From: an uncultured Bacteroidales bacterium
GTDB taxonomy: Bacteria > Bacteroidota > Bacteroidia > Bacteroidales > UBA932
Assembly: GCA_944323825.1 (NCBI GenBank)
Contig: CALUTY010000008.1
Location: forward strand, 62,001 to 126,000
DNA: 64,000 bases
Direction of reading: 5' to 3'
The notes under the pieces were generated by a model that did not search any database, was not told the DNA's origin, and was given only the letters and a program-made list of their open reading frames with translations. Shown piece by piece: positions 56,983 through 64,000 of the stretch (position 1 is the first letter of the stretch; the number at the start of each line of letters is the position of its first letter). Made by a program: the position numbers and the translations under genes.

Positions 56983-58983
56983 TCATACCCGTCCGAGACG
57001 GTTGTTGAGGTTTTTCCTGGCCTTGTTCAGTCCATCCATCACCTTCAGTATGTCCATCTGTGCGGCGACATCATCACCGGCGGACTCCAGCTTTGCATCG
57101 TATTCGGCAAGCATCTTCTCTATCCTGCGGCTCTGGTAGGCCATCACGGACTTGGGAACATACATCACAAGCATCGTGGACTTCGAGGTGAGGGCATTTA
57201 TATAGTTTTCCACCGTAATGATATACTTGTCCTCCAGAAGGTCGGCTGTGACAAGGGCGATTTCCCTGTCCGTACTGTTCAGCAGCCTGTTCCTTATCTG
57301 TTCCTGGGTCAGTCCCCGGTCATACATCCCGAAATATTCGTCATAGACCTTTCTGTATATGCCGTTGGCAAACTGCACATCATCTCCGGCAAGGGCGGAA
57401 TCGATGAATTCTGCTACAGTCTGGGACTCCCCCTCCATATAGAATTCCGAATCGCGGTCAAATGCCAGATGCTCATCACCGGATTCCACAATGAATCCCA
57501 GCAGCTCCTTTTCGCACGGTGCAAGATAAACATCATCGAATTCCAGCCCTGCCGGAGCCGAGAGCATGCTCACCGGGCGCGGTTCCGAAGCGGAGGCACC
57601 CGTGTCTTCCACCGGGCGTGACAGGGTATGTTCCTCTTCCCTGCGCCTGCGGCTGTCATTCCTGGTCTTCTCCTCCGCAAGCATTTCCCCCCTGGTATGA
57701 CCTATGCGCTCGAAAAGTATCTGCGAGTCAATGTTGAACTTGCGGCTGCACACATCCACATAAACGGAGCGCTTGACGGCATCCGGAATGAGAGCCACGG
57801 TGTCAGCTATGTCATTTATCAGGTTGGCCCTTTTCAGAGGGTCGTCCCCGGCTTCACCGAGCAATATGTCCGACTTGAATTCTATGAAATCCTGCTCATG
57901 GGAGTCAATGAAATTCCTGACCTCCTCCAGCGTATGTTTCCTCGAAAACGAGTCCGGGTCATCTCCGTCAGGAAGAAGCACCACCTTCACATTCAGCCCT
58001 TCCTTCAGCACCAGACCGATGCCCCTCAACGCGGCATGTATCCCCGCCGAATCCCCGTCATATATAATGGTGACATTTTCAGTGAACCTTTTAATCAGCC
58101 TCACCTGTTCCACTGTCAGGGATGTGCCGCTGGAAGCAGCCACATTGGTGATACCGAGCTGGTGCATCGATATCACATCCAGATAGCCCTCGACAAGGAA
58201 GCACCTGTCCCGGCGGACAATCTCGTTTCTCGCGAAATAAATCCCGTACAGAGACCTGCTCTTGACATATATCTCCGTCTCCGGGGAATTGACATATTTC
58301 GCCACTGTCTTGTCCGTCCTCAATGTCCTGCCCCCGAAGGCTATCGGCCTCCCGTTCACGGAATGTATCGGAAAGATGACCCTGTCGAAGAACCGGTCCG
58401 AAAGACTGCCGTCATCCCTTTTTACACACAGGCCGGTGTCCACAAGAAATTCCTCCTTGTAGCCTGCCTCCCTTGCGGCATCGGCAAGGGCATGGCGGCT
58501 GAGCGGTGCCCATCCGAGCCCGAATTTCTCTATGGTGGCATCCTCCAGCCCTCTTGACTTGAAATAGGCGTATCCGATGGCATGGCCTTCCTCTGTCTTG
58601 AGCGAATCCTTGAAGAAGCCTGCGGCAAATTCAGAAACGAGCATGAGGCTCTCATTGCGCTGCCTCAGGGCAATGTCCTCGGCGGACTCTTCCTTCTCGA
58701 CCACTTCGATGTTGTATTTCTTCGCAAGGAATTTCAGGGCTTCGCCATAGGACAGGTTCTCATGCTCCATCACAAAGCCCACGGCAGTGCCCGACTTGCC
58801 GCAGCCGAAGCATTTGAATATCCCCTTTGCGGGAGAAACATAGAATGAAGGAGTCTTCTCATTGTGGAAAGGACAGCATGCGACAAAATTCGCCCCTCTT
58901 CTTTTCAGCGAGACGAAATCCCCGACTACATCTTCAACACGGGCTGCATCTATTATCCTGTCTACTGTCTCCTTCGGTATCAT
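56983..58983 (-). CDS. dnaG: DNA primase
   Basis: 666 residues. Zinc-binding domain with CCPFHNEKTPSFYVSPAKG and KCFGCGKSG; the RNAP domain with FGGRTL and the TOPRIM VEGYLDVISMHQLG and YDGDSAG; then a C-terminal helicase-binding domain (from about 520) that is divergent. It synthesises RNA primers on the lagging strand. A 20-bp inverted repeat (58985-59046) abuts the start codon. Heads the dnaG-metG-murB-murA group. The start MIPKETVDRIIDAARVEDVV is the normal family N-terminus. Confidence 0.96.
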   Translation of the reverse strand: MIPKETVDRIIDAARVEDVVGDFVSLKRRGANFVACCPFHNEKTPSFYVSPAKGIFKCFGCGKSGTAVGFVMEHENLSYGEALKFLAKKYNIEVVEKEESAEDIALRQRNESLMLVSEFAAGFFKDSLKTEEGHAIGYAYFKSRGLEDATIEKFGLGWAPLSRHALADAAREAGYKEEFLVDTGLCVKRDDGSLSDRFFDRVIFPIHSVNGRPIAFGGRTLRTDKTVAKYVNSPETEIYVKSRSLYGIYFARNEIVRRDRCFLVEGYLDVISMHQLGITNVAASSGTSLTVEQVRLIKRFTENVTIIYDGDSAGIHAALRGIGLVLKEGLNVKVVLLPDGDDPDSFSRKHTLEEVRNFIDSHEQDFIEFKSDILLGEAGDDPLKRANLINDIADTVALIPDAVKRSVYVDVCSRKFNIDSQILFERIGHTRGEMLAEEKTRNDSRRRREEEHTLSRPVEDTGASASEPRPVSMLSAPAGLEFDDVYLAPCEKELLGFIVESGDEHLAFDRDSEFYMEGESQTVAEFIDSALAGDDVQFANGIYRKVYDEYFGMYDRGLTQEQIRNRLLNSTDREIALVTADLLEDKYIITVENYINALTSKSTMLVMYVPKSVMAYQSRRIEKMLAEYDAKLESAGDDVAAQMDILKVMDGLNKARKNLNNRLGRV

Positions 58984-58984
58984 A

Positions 58985-59046
58985 TTAACGTCAGTCCGAC
59001 GGATTTGTTTTACTCAGCACCAGGGAATCCGTCGGACTGTCGTTAA
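58985..59046 (-). repeat. 20-bp inverted repeat abutting the dnaG start codon
   Basis: TTAACG-T-CAGTCCGACGGATT (58986-59005) pairs with AATCCGTCGGACTG-T-CGTTAA (59026-59046) with one T/T mismatch, loop of 20 nt. The inner 14 bp are perfect. A smaller hairpin GGATTTC-TTC-GAAATCC follows at 59047-59063. The repeat ends 2 nt from the dnaG ATG on the leader side. Confidence 0.8.
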
Positions 59047-59080
59047 GGATTTCTTCGAAATCCATTTGTCTTAATCCCCA

Positions 59081-59165
59081 GTCGCTCCGCGACAGCCCCT
59101 TACTAAGGGGCGTCACCCTCCTTTCTCCTCCCTACATAGGGAGGACTGTCGCAGGACAAGTCCTG
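59081..59165. repeat. Structured palindromic repeat element
   Basis: GCGACAG (59089-59095) pairs with CTGTCGC (59146-59152). Inside are CCCCTTA-C-TAAGGGG (59096-59110) and TCCTCCCTA-CA-TAGGGAGGA (59126-59145). Flanking hairpins are GTCGC-TCC-GCGAC (59081-59093) and CAGGAC-AA-GTCCTG (59152-59165). The pattern matches dispersed REP-like elements that I know from Bacteroidota intergenic regions; copies elsewhere cannot be checked here. Confidence 0.65.
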
Positions 59166-59173
59166 CTCCGTAA

Positions 59174-59818
59174 TTAAGAAGGGTCATCGACCTTTTCGTA
59201 ATCTACATCCTTGATGTCATCAAAGCCTGACTGCCGGGCCTGGCTGCCAGGCTGTGCAGCGCCCTCCCCGAACTTTATGTCATATTCCTTCATGGCCTTG
59301 CGCATCTTCCACGATGCTATGAGTTCGGACACCCCGTAGACCAGAAGGACGATGCCGGCCACAAGCGTCAGAGCCGAGGCTATACCGAAAGGCTTGAACA
59401 CCAGCAGAATGCCTCCAACTACAGCCAATGCCGGGAAAAGGAAGGCAAAGACCCCCATATTGACAAAACTTGATGCACTGACCAGGGCGAATATCTGGAA
59501 AAGTCCGAGGACAAGAAGCACGATGCCGAGCACCACTATCACAAAACTTGCGACAAATTCAGGGAAGCAGAATATGAGAATGCCCAGAATGATATCCACG
59601 ACAGAATTGAATACCATAAGGCCAAGTCCGCCGTTTGTCCTGTTGATGAAGCCGAAAACGGCCGAGACGAGCCCGGATGCAATGAGCACTGCCGCCAGCA
59701 CCTGCACAAGCACGACGAGGGACGACCCGGGCATGGCAATCATCACTATCCCCAGAACAATTGCCGTAATGGCGCGGAGCAGCCCGCTGGTCTTGTTTTT
59801 GAACCCGAATGTAATCAT
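59174..59818 (-). CDS. DUF308 (HdeD-like) membrane protein
   Basis: 214 residues with six membrane segments in the pairwise repeat of the HdeD/DUF308 family (AITAIVLGIVMIAMPGSSLV; LGILIFCFPEFVASFVIVVLG; LTLVAGIVLLVYGVSELI). A cytoplasmic tail of about 50 residues (MRKAMKEYDIKFGEGAAQ to DDIKDVDYEKVDDPS) is acidic. E. coli HdeD is linked to acid resistance, but the function of this group is not known. It is on the same strand as dnaG with 190 nt of repeats between them, and diverges from fhs. A TATTTTTG box (59896-59889, minus strand) lies 71 nt upstream. Confidence 0.82.
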   Translation of the reverse strand: MITFGFKNKTSGLLRAITAIVLGIVMIAMPGSSLVVLVQVLAAVLIASGLVSAVFGFINRTNGGLGLMVFNSVVDIILGILIFCFPEFVASFVIVVLGIVLLVLGLFQIFALVSASSFVNMGVFAFLFPALAVVGGILLVFKPFGIASALTLVAGIVLLVYGVSELIASWKMRKAMKEYDIKFGEGAAQPGSQARQSGFDDIKDVDYEKVDDPS

Positions 59819-59965
59819 AATCCAGTTGGAAATTTCCGTTTCACTTAAAACTACGGGCCGGAAAATGTCATTCGCCGGCCATATCCTGCAAAAATAGGAA
59901 AAATTTCAGTATTTTAGCGACTTCATTTCCGATGAAATCACAATAATCAACAATACACCGTGGCC

Positions 59966-61633
59966 ATGAAATCTGACATCGAAATCGCAAGGAGCATCAG
60001 CATGAAGAAAATCACGGAAATAGCCGCCGAGACCGGCATTCCGGAAGAATGCATTGAACAATACGGGCATTATATGGCCAAAGTACCTGAAACACTGATT
60101 GATGAAACTGCAGTAAAGAAAAGCAGGCTCATACTCGTGACCGCCATTACCGCCACCAAGGCAGGCATCGGCAAGACCACCGTGTCCGTCGGACTCGCCC
60201 TCGGACTCAACAGGATAGGCAAGAAAGCCATCGTGGCACTCAGGGAGCCGTCCCTCGGGCCATGTTTCGGACTGAAAGGCGGGGCTGCAGGCGGCGGATA
60301 TGCCCAGATCATGCCGATGGACAAGATAAATCTGCATTTTACAGGCGATTTCCATGCGGTCACATCCGCACACAACATGATAGCCGCACTGCTGGACAAT
60401 TATCTCTACCAGCACCAGAGCGAAGGATTCGCCCTCAAGGAAATCCTGTGGAAGCGGGTACTCGATGTCAATGACAGATCCCTGAGAAACATCGTCACCG
60501 GACTCGGTCCCCGCACCGACGGCATCACGAGACAGTCTGGATTCGACATAACCCCGGCTTCAGAACTTATGGCCATACTCTGCCTTTCATCCGGACTTGA
60601 TGACATGAGAAGGAGAATCGAAAACATCACCCTCGGACTGACATTCGACAACAGGCCGTTCACGGTCAAGGACCTCGGAGTGGCGGGAGCCATAACCGTC
60701 CTGCTTAAGGATGCGATACATCCGAACCTTGTCCAGACCACGGAAGGCACCCCGGCCTTTGTGCACGGAGGGCCGTTCGCCAACATTGCACACGGATGCA
60801 ACTCACTGATGGCAACGAAGATGGCTATGACATTCGGAGACTATGTTGTCACGGAAGCAGGCTTCGGGGCAGACCTCGGAGCCGAGAAGTTCTTCAACAT
60901 AAAATGCCGCAAAAGCGGACTGCAGCCGGTGCTGACCGTGCTTGTCGCATCCCTGAGAGGACTGAAGATGCACGGGTTCGTGTCCGAGGACAAGATTGAC
61001 GCCCCTGACGCGGAAGGGCTGAGGCGCGGCTTCGCCAACCTCGACAGGCACATACAGAATCTGAAGGCATTCGGACAGACAGTGGTCGTATGCTTCAACA
61101 GATATGCTTCCGACACGGAGGAAGAAATCAATATGGTAAGGGAACACTGCATGGAAGACGGAGTGGGATTTGCCGTCAACAACGCCTACTGCGAAGGCGG
61201 AAAGGGAGCAGAGGAACTCGCCCGGCTTGTGATCAGGACGATAGACGAGAATCCTTCCGGACCGCTCAAACTCACATACGAAGATGACCGCAGCGTGGAA
61301 TCCAAGATAGAAAGCATAGCGAAGAACATATACGGAGCCGGTTCCGTGTCCATAGGCAAGACGGCGAGGAACAAGATAAGGATGATAAACGAGATGGGCA
61401 TCTCGCATTTTCCGGTGTGCATAGCCAAGACACAGTATTCGTTCTCACAGGACAGCACCAAATTCGGAGCCCCGTCAGGCTTCAATTTCAGCATCAAGGA
61501 CATCGTTATAAACACCGGGGCGGAAATGCTCGTGGCCATCGCAGGGGACATAATCCGTATGCCGGGACTGCCGAAAAGGCCTCAGGCCCTGCACATCGAC
61601 ATCAAGAACGGGGAGATAGACGGATTGAGCTGA
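59966..61633 (+). CDS. fhs: Formate-tetrahydrofolate ligase
   Basis: Fhs makes 10-formyl-tetrahydrofolate from formate, THF and ATP, feeding purine and formyl-Met synthesis. 555 residues from [16 protein letters not shown]. The nucleotide loop reads KAGIGKTT (65-72) where most members have [40 protein letters not shown] and [16 protein letters not shown] ([11 protein letters not shown]) blocks are typical. The frame opens at a GTG (59960) two codons earlier; the ATG is preferred. It stands 24 nt before the PHP phosphatase gene. Confidence 0.95.
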   Translation: MKSDIEIARSISMKKITEIAAETGIPEECIEQYGHYMAKVPETLIDETAVKKSRLILVTAITATKAGIGKTTVSVGLALGLNRIGKKAIVALREPSLGPCFGLKGGAAGGGYAQIMPMDKINLHFTGDFHAVTSAHNMIAALLDNYLYQHQSEGFALKEILWKRVLDVNDRSLRNIVTGLGPRTDGITRQSGFDITPASELMAILCLSSGLDDMRRRIENITLGLTFDNRPFTVKDLGVAGAITVLLKDAIHPNLVQTTEGTPAFVHGGPFANIAHGCNSLMATKMAMTFGDYVVTEAGFGADLGAEKFFNIKCRKSGLQPVLTVLVASLRGLKMHGFVSEDKIDAPDAEGLRRGFANLDRHIQNLKAFGQTVVVCFNRYASDTEEEINMVREHCMEDGVGFAVNNAYCEGGKGAEELARLVIRTIDENPSGPLKLTYEDDRSVESKIESIAKNIYGAGSVSIGKTARNKIRMINEMGISHFPVCIAKTQYSFSQDSTKFGAPSGFNFSIKDIVINTGAEMLVAIAGDIIRMPGLPKRPQALHIDIKNGEIDGLS

Positions 61634-61656
61634 TAATCAGTTAACGAAATACAATA

Positions 61657-62559
61657 ATGCACATCCTGTACGACAATCACAACCATAGCCAGTTTTCATT
61701 TGACGGCAAAAGGACTTCGGTGGAGGAGTCCGCAGCCGCAGCCCGTGCCAACGGGCTTGCGGGCATCTGCTTCACGGACCATTGCGACTTCTATGTGCCG
61801 CCCATGAAGGCCGCATTCGAGAATCTGGTTCCGGAAACATTTGACGTGAAGGCCCAGCAGTCAGAAATAGACAGGGTCAATGCCCTGATGTCCAGCAATA
61901 AAAAGGACAGCCTCAGGACAGACGGAGAAGCCGCTACGGAAACTGCCGGACAGAGCCGTCCCGATGACTTCCGGATATTCAAAGGAGTAGAAATCGGGAT
62001 GCAGAGGAGCTGCAGGGACAGAATAAGGGAATTTCTGGCGGGAAACTCCTTCGACGAAGTGATCGCCTCCGTCCATTATCTTGATGACACGGACCCGTTT
62101 TACGGAGGTTATTATGAAGGTAAAGACTGGAAGACTGCATACGGGCACTACCTCGAAACCATATATGAAGAAATGACCTGGCTCGGCGACTTCGACATCA
62201 TGGGTCATTACGACTATGTGGCAAGATACGCCCCATACCCGCAGGCAAGCATATTGTACAGGGATTTCGGTGACATATTCGACGCCATTCTGAAATACCT
62301 TGCGGAAAATGGGAAAGCCATAGAAATCAATACCAAGACCTATCAGGACTATAAGGGACGCACCCCCGTCCTTGACAGGCACATATTGCTCCGCTTCAAG
62401 GAACTCGGAGGAGAGGCAATCAGCCTCGGCTCCGACTCCCACGACCCGAAGCGCCCCGGTGACAAGTTCCTCCAGTATGCAGAATTTGTACGGTCACTCG
62501 GTTTCCGCCACCTCGCCCATTTCGAGGGTCGCCGCCTCGTGATGGCCCCTATAGGCTAA
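61657..62559 (+). CDS. PHP-domain phosphatase (histidinol-phosphatase-like)
   Basis: 300 residues of the PHP family. Metal ligands: NHNHSQFSFDGK near residue 8, FTDHCD near 42, GVEIG near 110, ASVHYL near 135, GHYDYV near 190 and GSDSHDP near 265. It is closest to HisK-type histidinol phosphatases, which complete step eight of His synthesis, but no other his gene is here and the assignment is tentative. Residues about 65-105 form a low-similarity insert (SSNKKDSLRTDGEAATETA). It probably shares a transcript with fhs. The last about 60 codons use CGC and CTC heavily. It converges with recQ 12 nt apart. Confidence 0.8.
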   Translation: MHILYDNHNHSQFSFDGKRTSVEESAAAARANGLAGICFTDHCDFYVPPMKAAFENLVPETFDVKAQQSEIDRVNALMSSNKKDSLRTDGEAATETAGQSRPDDFRIFKGVEIGMQRSCRDRIREFLAGNSFDEVIASVHYLDDTDPFYGGYYEGKDWKTAYGHYLETIYEEMTWLGDFDIMGHYDYVARYAPYPQASILYRDFGDIFDAILKYLAENGKAIEINTKTYQDYKGRTPVLDRHILLRFKELGGEAISLGSDSHDPKRPGDKFLQYAEFVRSLGFRHLAHFEGRRLVMAPIG

Positions 62560-62571
62560 GAATATAAGGAC

Positions 62572-64000
62572 TCAGTTGGCGACCTCGCAGAGGAACTTTA
62601 TGCGGACAAGGCGGACTTCCCTCTCATCATAGTCGGAACCGAGTTCCTTCATGGCGTCTTCAAGGGAGTCCGATTCGGCATCCTCACGGAAATAGGCATA
62701 GATGTCATCCACGATGTCATCATCGATGTTCTGCTCTATATAATAATTCAGATCGAGCTTGGTGCCTGAATAGACGATGGCTTCTATCTCGTCCAGAAGT
62801 TCCTCCATTTCCAGGCCCTTGGCCTCGGCTATGTCCTCTAGCGGAAGCTTGCGGTCCACGCTCTGGATGATGTAGACTTTGTTGGCGGACTTGTTGACTA
62901 CAGACTTCACGACAAAATCGTCCGGACGGCTGATGTCATTCTCCTCCACATATTTCTTGATGAGAGCAAGAAATTCCTTGCCGAATTTGCGGGACTTGCC
63001 CTCCCCTACTCCCTGGCAGTTCTTCAGCTCATCGTATGTCTCGGGATAGAGTATGGTCATGTCCTCCAGGGAATTGTCCCCGAATATCACCCACGGCTGC
63101 AGCTTCAGCCTGCGGGCCATGTCCCTCCTGAGATCTTTCAGCATGGAAAGGAGAACGGGATCCCCTCCGCCGCCTTTGGCCACAGCGGCGATGGCCTGCA
63201 CATCATCGTCGTCATCCTCGCCGTCCACGAACTCACGGTCCTCTGTGAGCATCAGTTCGTATGGCTTCTCATAAAATTCAAGTCCCTTCTCCGTCACATT
63301 GATGAGACCGTAGGACTCTATCTCCTTGTCAAGCAGATGCAGGATGAGACCCTGGTGTATCACTGCACACCAGAATCTCACCGTATGGTCCTTACCGGCT
63401 CCGAATAGCTCCAGTTCGTCATGACGGTACGACTTTATGAGGGAATTTGCCTCCCCGGCAAGTATGTTTGCAAGATGTTCGGTCTTGAAATGCTCCGGCA
63501 GGGACTGGATGAGTTCTATGACAAGCGACATCTCCTCCTGTCCGTCAAACTGCTTCTTCGGATACAGGCAGTTGTCGCAGGCACCGCAGTTGTCCTCGGT
63601 ATAGTCCTCGCCGAAATAATTGAGCAGCAGCTTCCTGCGGCACTGGTTCGACTCGGCGTAGGCCACCGTCTCCAGCAGGAGCTGCTTTCCTATCTCCTGC
63701 TCCGCCACCGGCTTGCCCTGCATGAACTTCTCCAGCTTCTGTATGTCCTTGTAGCTGTAGAAGGTGATGCATTTGCCTTCACGGCCGTCCCTTCCTGCCC
63801 TTCCGGTCTCCTGATAATAGCCTTCTATGCTCTTCGGGATGTCATAATGTATGACGAACCTGACATCCGGCTTGTCTATCCCCATGCCGAAGGCTATTGT
63901 GGCCACTATCACGTCCACCTCCTCCATCAGAAACTTGTCCTGGTTCTCGGCGCGGGTCTTCGCATCCAGGCCGGCATGATAAGGAAGGGCCCGGATACCA
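62572..64000 (-). CDS. recQ: ATP-dependent DNA helicase RecQ, C-terminal part (runs off the window edge)
   Basis: About 476 residues are visible, starting in helicase domain 2 ([20 protein letters not shown], then [20 protein letters not shown]; motif [12 protein letters not shown]). Then come the zinc-binding domain ([12 protein letters not shown] and [12 protein letters not shown]), a winged-helix domain, an HRDC domain ([17 protein letters not shown]) and a C-terminal extension with a helix-turn-helix-like segment ([20 protein letters not shown]) and acidic tail. RecQ unwinds forks and recombination intermediates. The start lies outside the window. The extended C-terminus is usual for Bacteroidota RecQ. 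Confidence 0.95.
   Translation of the reverse strand, partial: GIRALPYHAGLDAKTRAENQDKFLMEEVDVIVATIAFGMGIDKPDVRFVIHYDIPKSIEGYYQETGRAGRDGREGKCITFYSYKDIQKLEKFMQGKPVAEQEIGKQLLLETVAYAESNQCRRKLLLNYFGEDYTEDNCGACDNCLYPKKQFDGQEEMSLVIELIQSLPEHFKTEHLANILAGEANSLIKSYRHDELELFGAGKDHTVRFWCAVIHQGLILHLLDKEIESYGLINVTEKGLEFYEKPYELMLTEDREFVDGEDDDDDVQAIAAVAKGGGGDPVLLSMLKDLRRDMARRLKLQPWVIFGDNSLEDMTILYPETYDELKNCQGVGEGKSRKFGKEFLALIKKYVEENDISRPDDFVVKSVVNKSANKVYIIQSVDRKLPLEDIAEAKGLEMEELLDEIEAIVYSGTKLDLNYYIEQNIDDDIVDDIYAYFREDAESDSLEDAMKELGSDYDEREVRLVRIKFLCEVAN

Noticed and set aside
1..64000. A new defence island, prophage, conjugative element or biosynthetic cluster
   Set aside because: No integrase, transposase, capsid, relaxase, Cas, restriction enzyme or synthase genes are seen; the only defence-like genes are the AbiE remnant and Fic.

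Overview
The window is chromosomal DNA from a member of the Bacteroidota, most likely the Bacteroidales, with a base composition that looks close to 50% G+C. Evidence for this: seven promoters of the Bacteroides type (TTTG or TTG, then 19-20 nt, then TAnnTTTG), almost no Shine-Dalgarno sequences, lineage-typical families (DUF4837, DUF4783, a DksA homologue without its zinc cysteines, a GH57/GT3/GT35 glycogen cluster) and Bacteroidota-style variants of IleS and MetG. I cannot fix the genus from the sequence. There is no rRNA, transposase, integrase, phage gene or CRISPR array, and no gene-free stretch longer than about 230 nt.

Layout. 1-5035: ruvX (partial, leftward), then a rightward run of M23 peptidase, dxr, rseP, a DUF4837 lipoprotein, tRNA-Glu and rpsT. 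5098-11905: an accessory strip between tRNA-Pro and tRNA-Ser. It holds a CatA-like acetyltransferase, an AbiE-type antitoxin beside a broken toxin, an outer-membrane protein, a MATE pump lacking its N-terminal part, a class II Fic protein, a PNPOx-like protein, small membrane proteins and another broken gene. Its last reading frame runs into tRNA-Ser in antisense. 12140-21597: an outer-membrane barrel gene, the leftward ileS-dksA-lspA group, divergent cvpA-tsaB, then a thioredoxin-fold lipoprotein, a HIT protein, greA and a small membrane-anchored protein.

21597-34660 is one leftward block: xseA, xseB, a branching enzyme, a GH133 debranching enzyme, a GT4 glycosyltransferase, a GH57 enzyme, a 1412-residue glycogen synthase-glycogen phosphorylase fusion, and ribF. 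Spacings are a few bases or overlaps, so exonuclease VII, glycogen synthesis, branching, debranching and phosphorolysis, and flavin synthesis are probably co-transcribed. 34900-43040: engB, prs, a small Cys-rich membrane protein and der, then DUF4783, rlmH and a 1200-residue membrane histidine kinase. 43037-47540: leftward efp, ispH and cmk, a rightward sigma54-type response regulator without a DNA-binding domain, then leftward lptB. 47564-64000: dnaX, a secreted protein, an M16 peptidase, an O-methyltransferase, the leftward dnaG-metG-murB-murA group, a DUF308 membrane protein, fhs, a PHP phosphatase and recQ (partial).

How the genes work together. The core genes cover the isoprenoid pathway (dxr, ispH), envelope building (murA, murB, lptB, lspA, rseP), translation and ribosome assembly (ileS, metG, efp, rpsT, engB, der, rlmH), replication and repair (dnaG, dnaX, xseAB, recQ, ruvX) and one-carbon and nucleotide supply (fhs, prs, cmk). 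I see no clearly new defence or mobile system. The observations most worth a second look are the synthase-phosphorylase fusion in its operon, the GH57 enzyme with a lysine-rich histone-like tail, altered motifs in the debranching enzyme, a promoter-terminator-gene arrangement before greA, a 20-bp inverted repeat abutting the dnaG start codon, the decayed strip between two tRNA genes, Asp in place of the fosfomycin-target Cys in MurA, and a switch in arginine and leucine codons at the 3' ends of four convergent genes.
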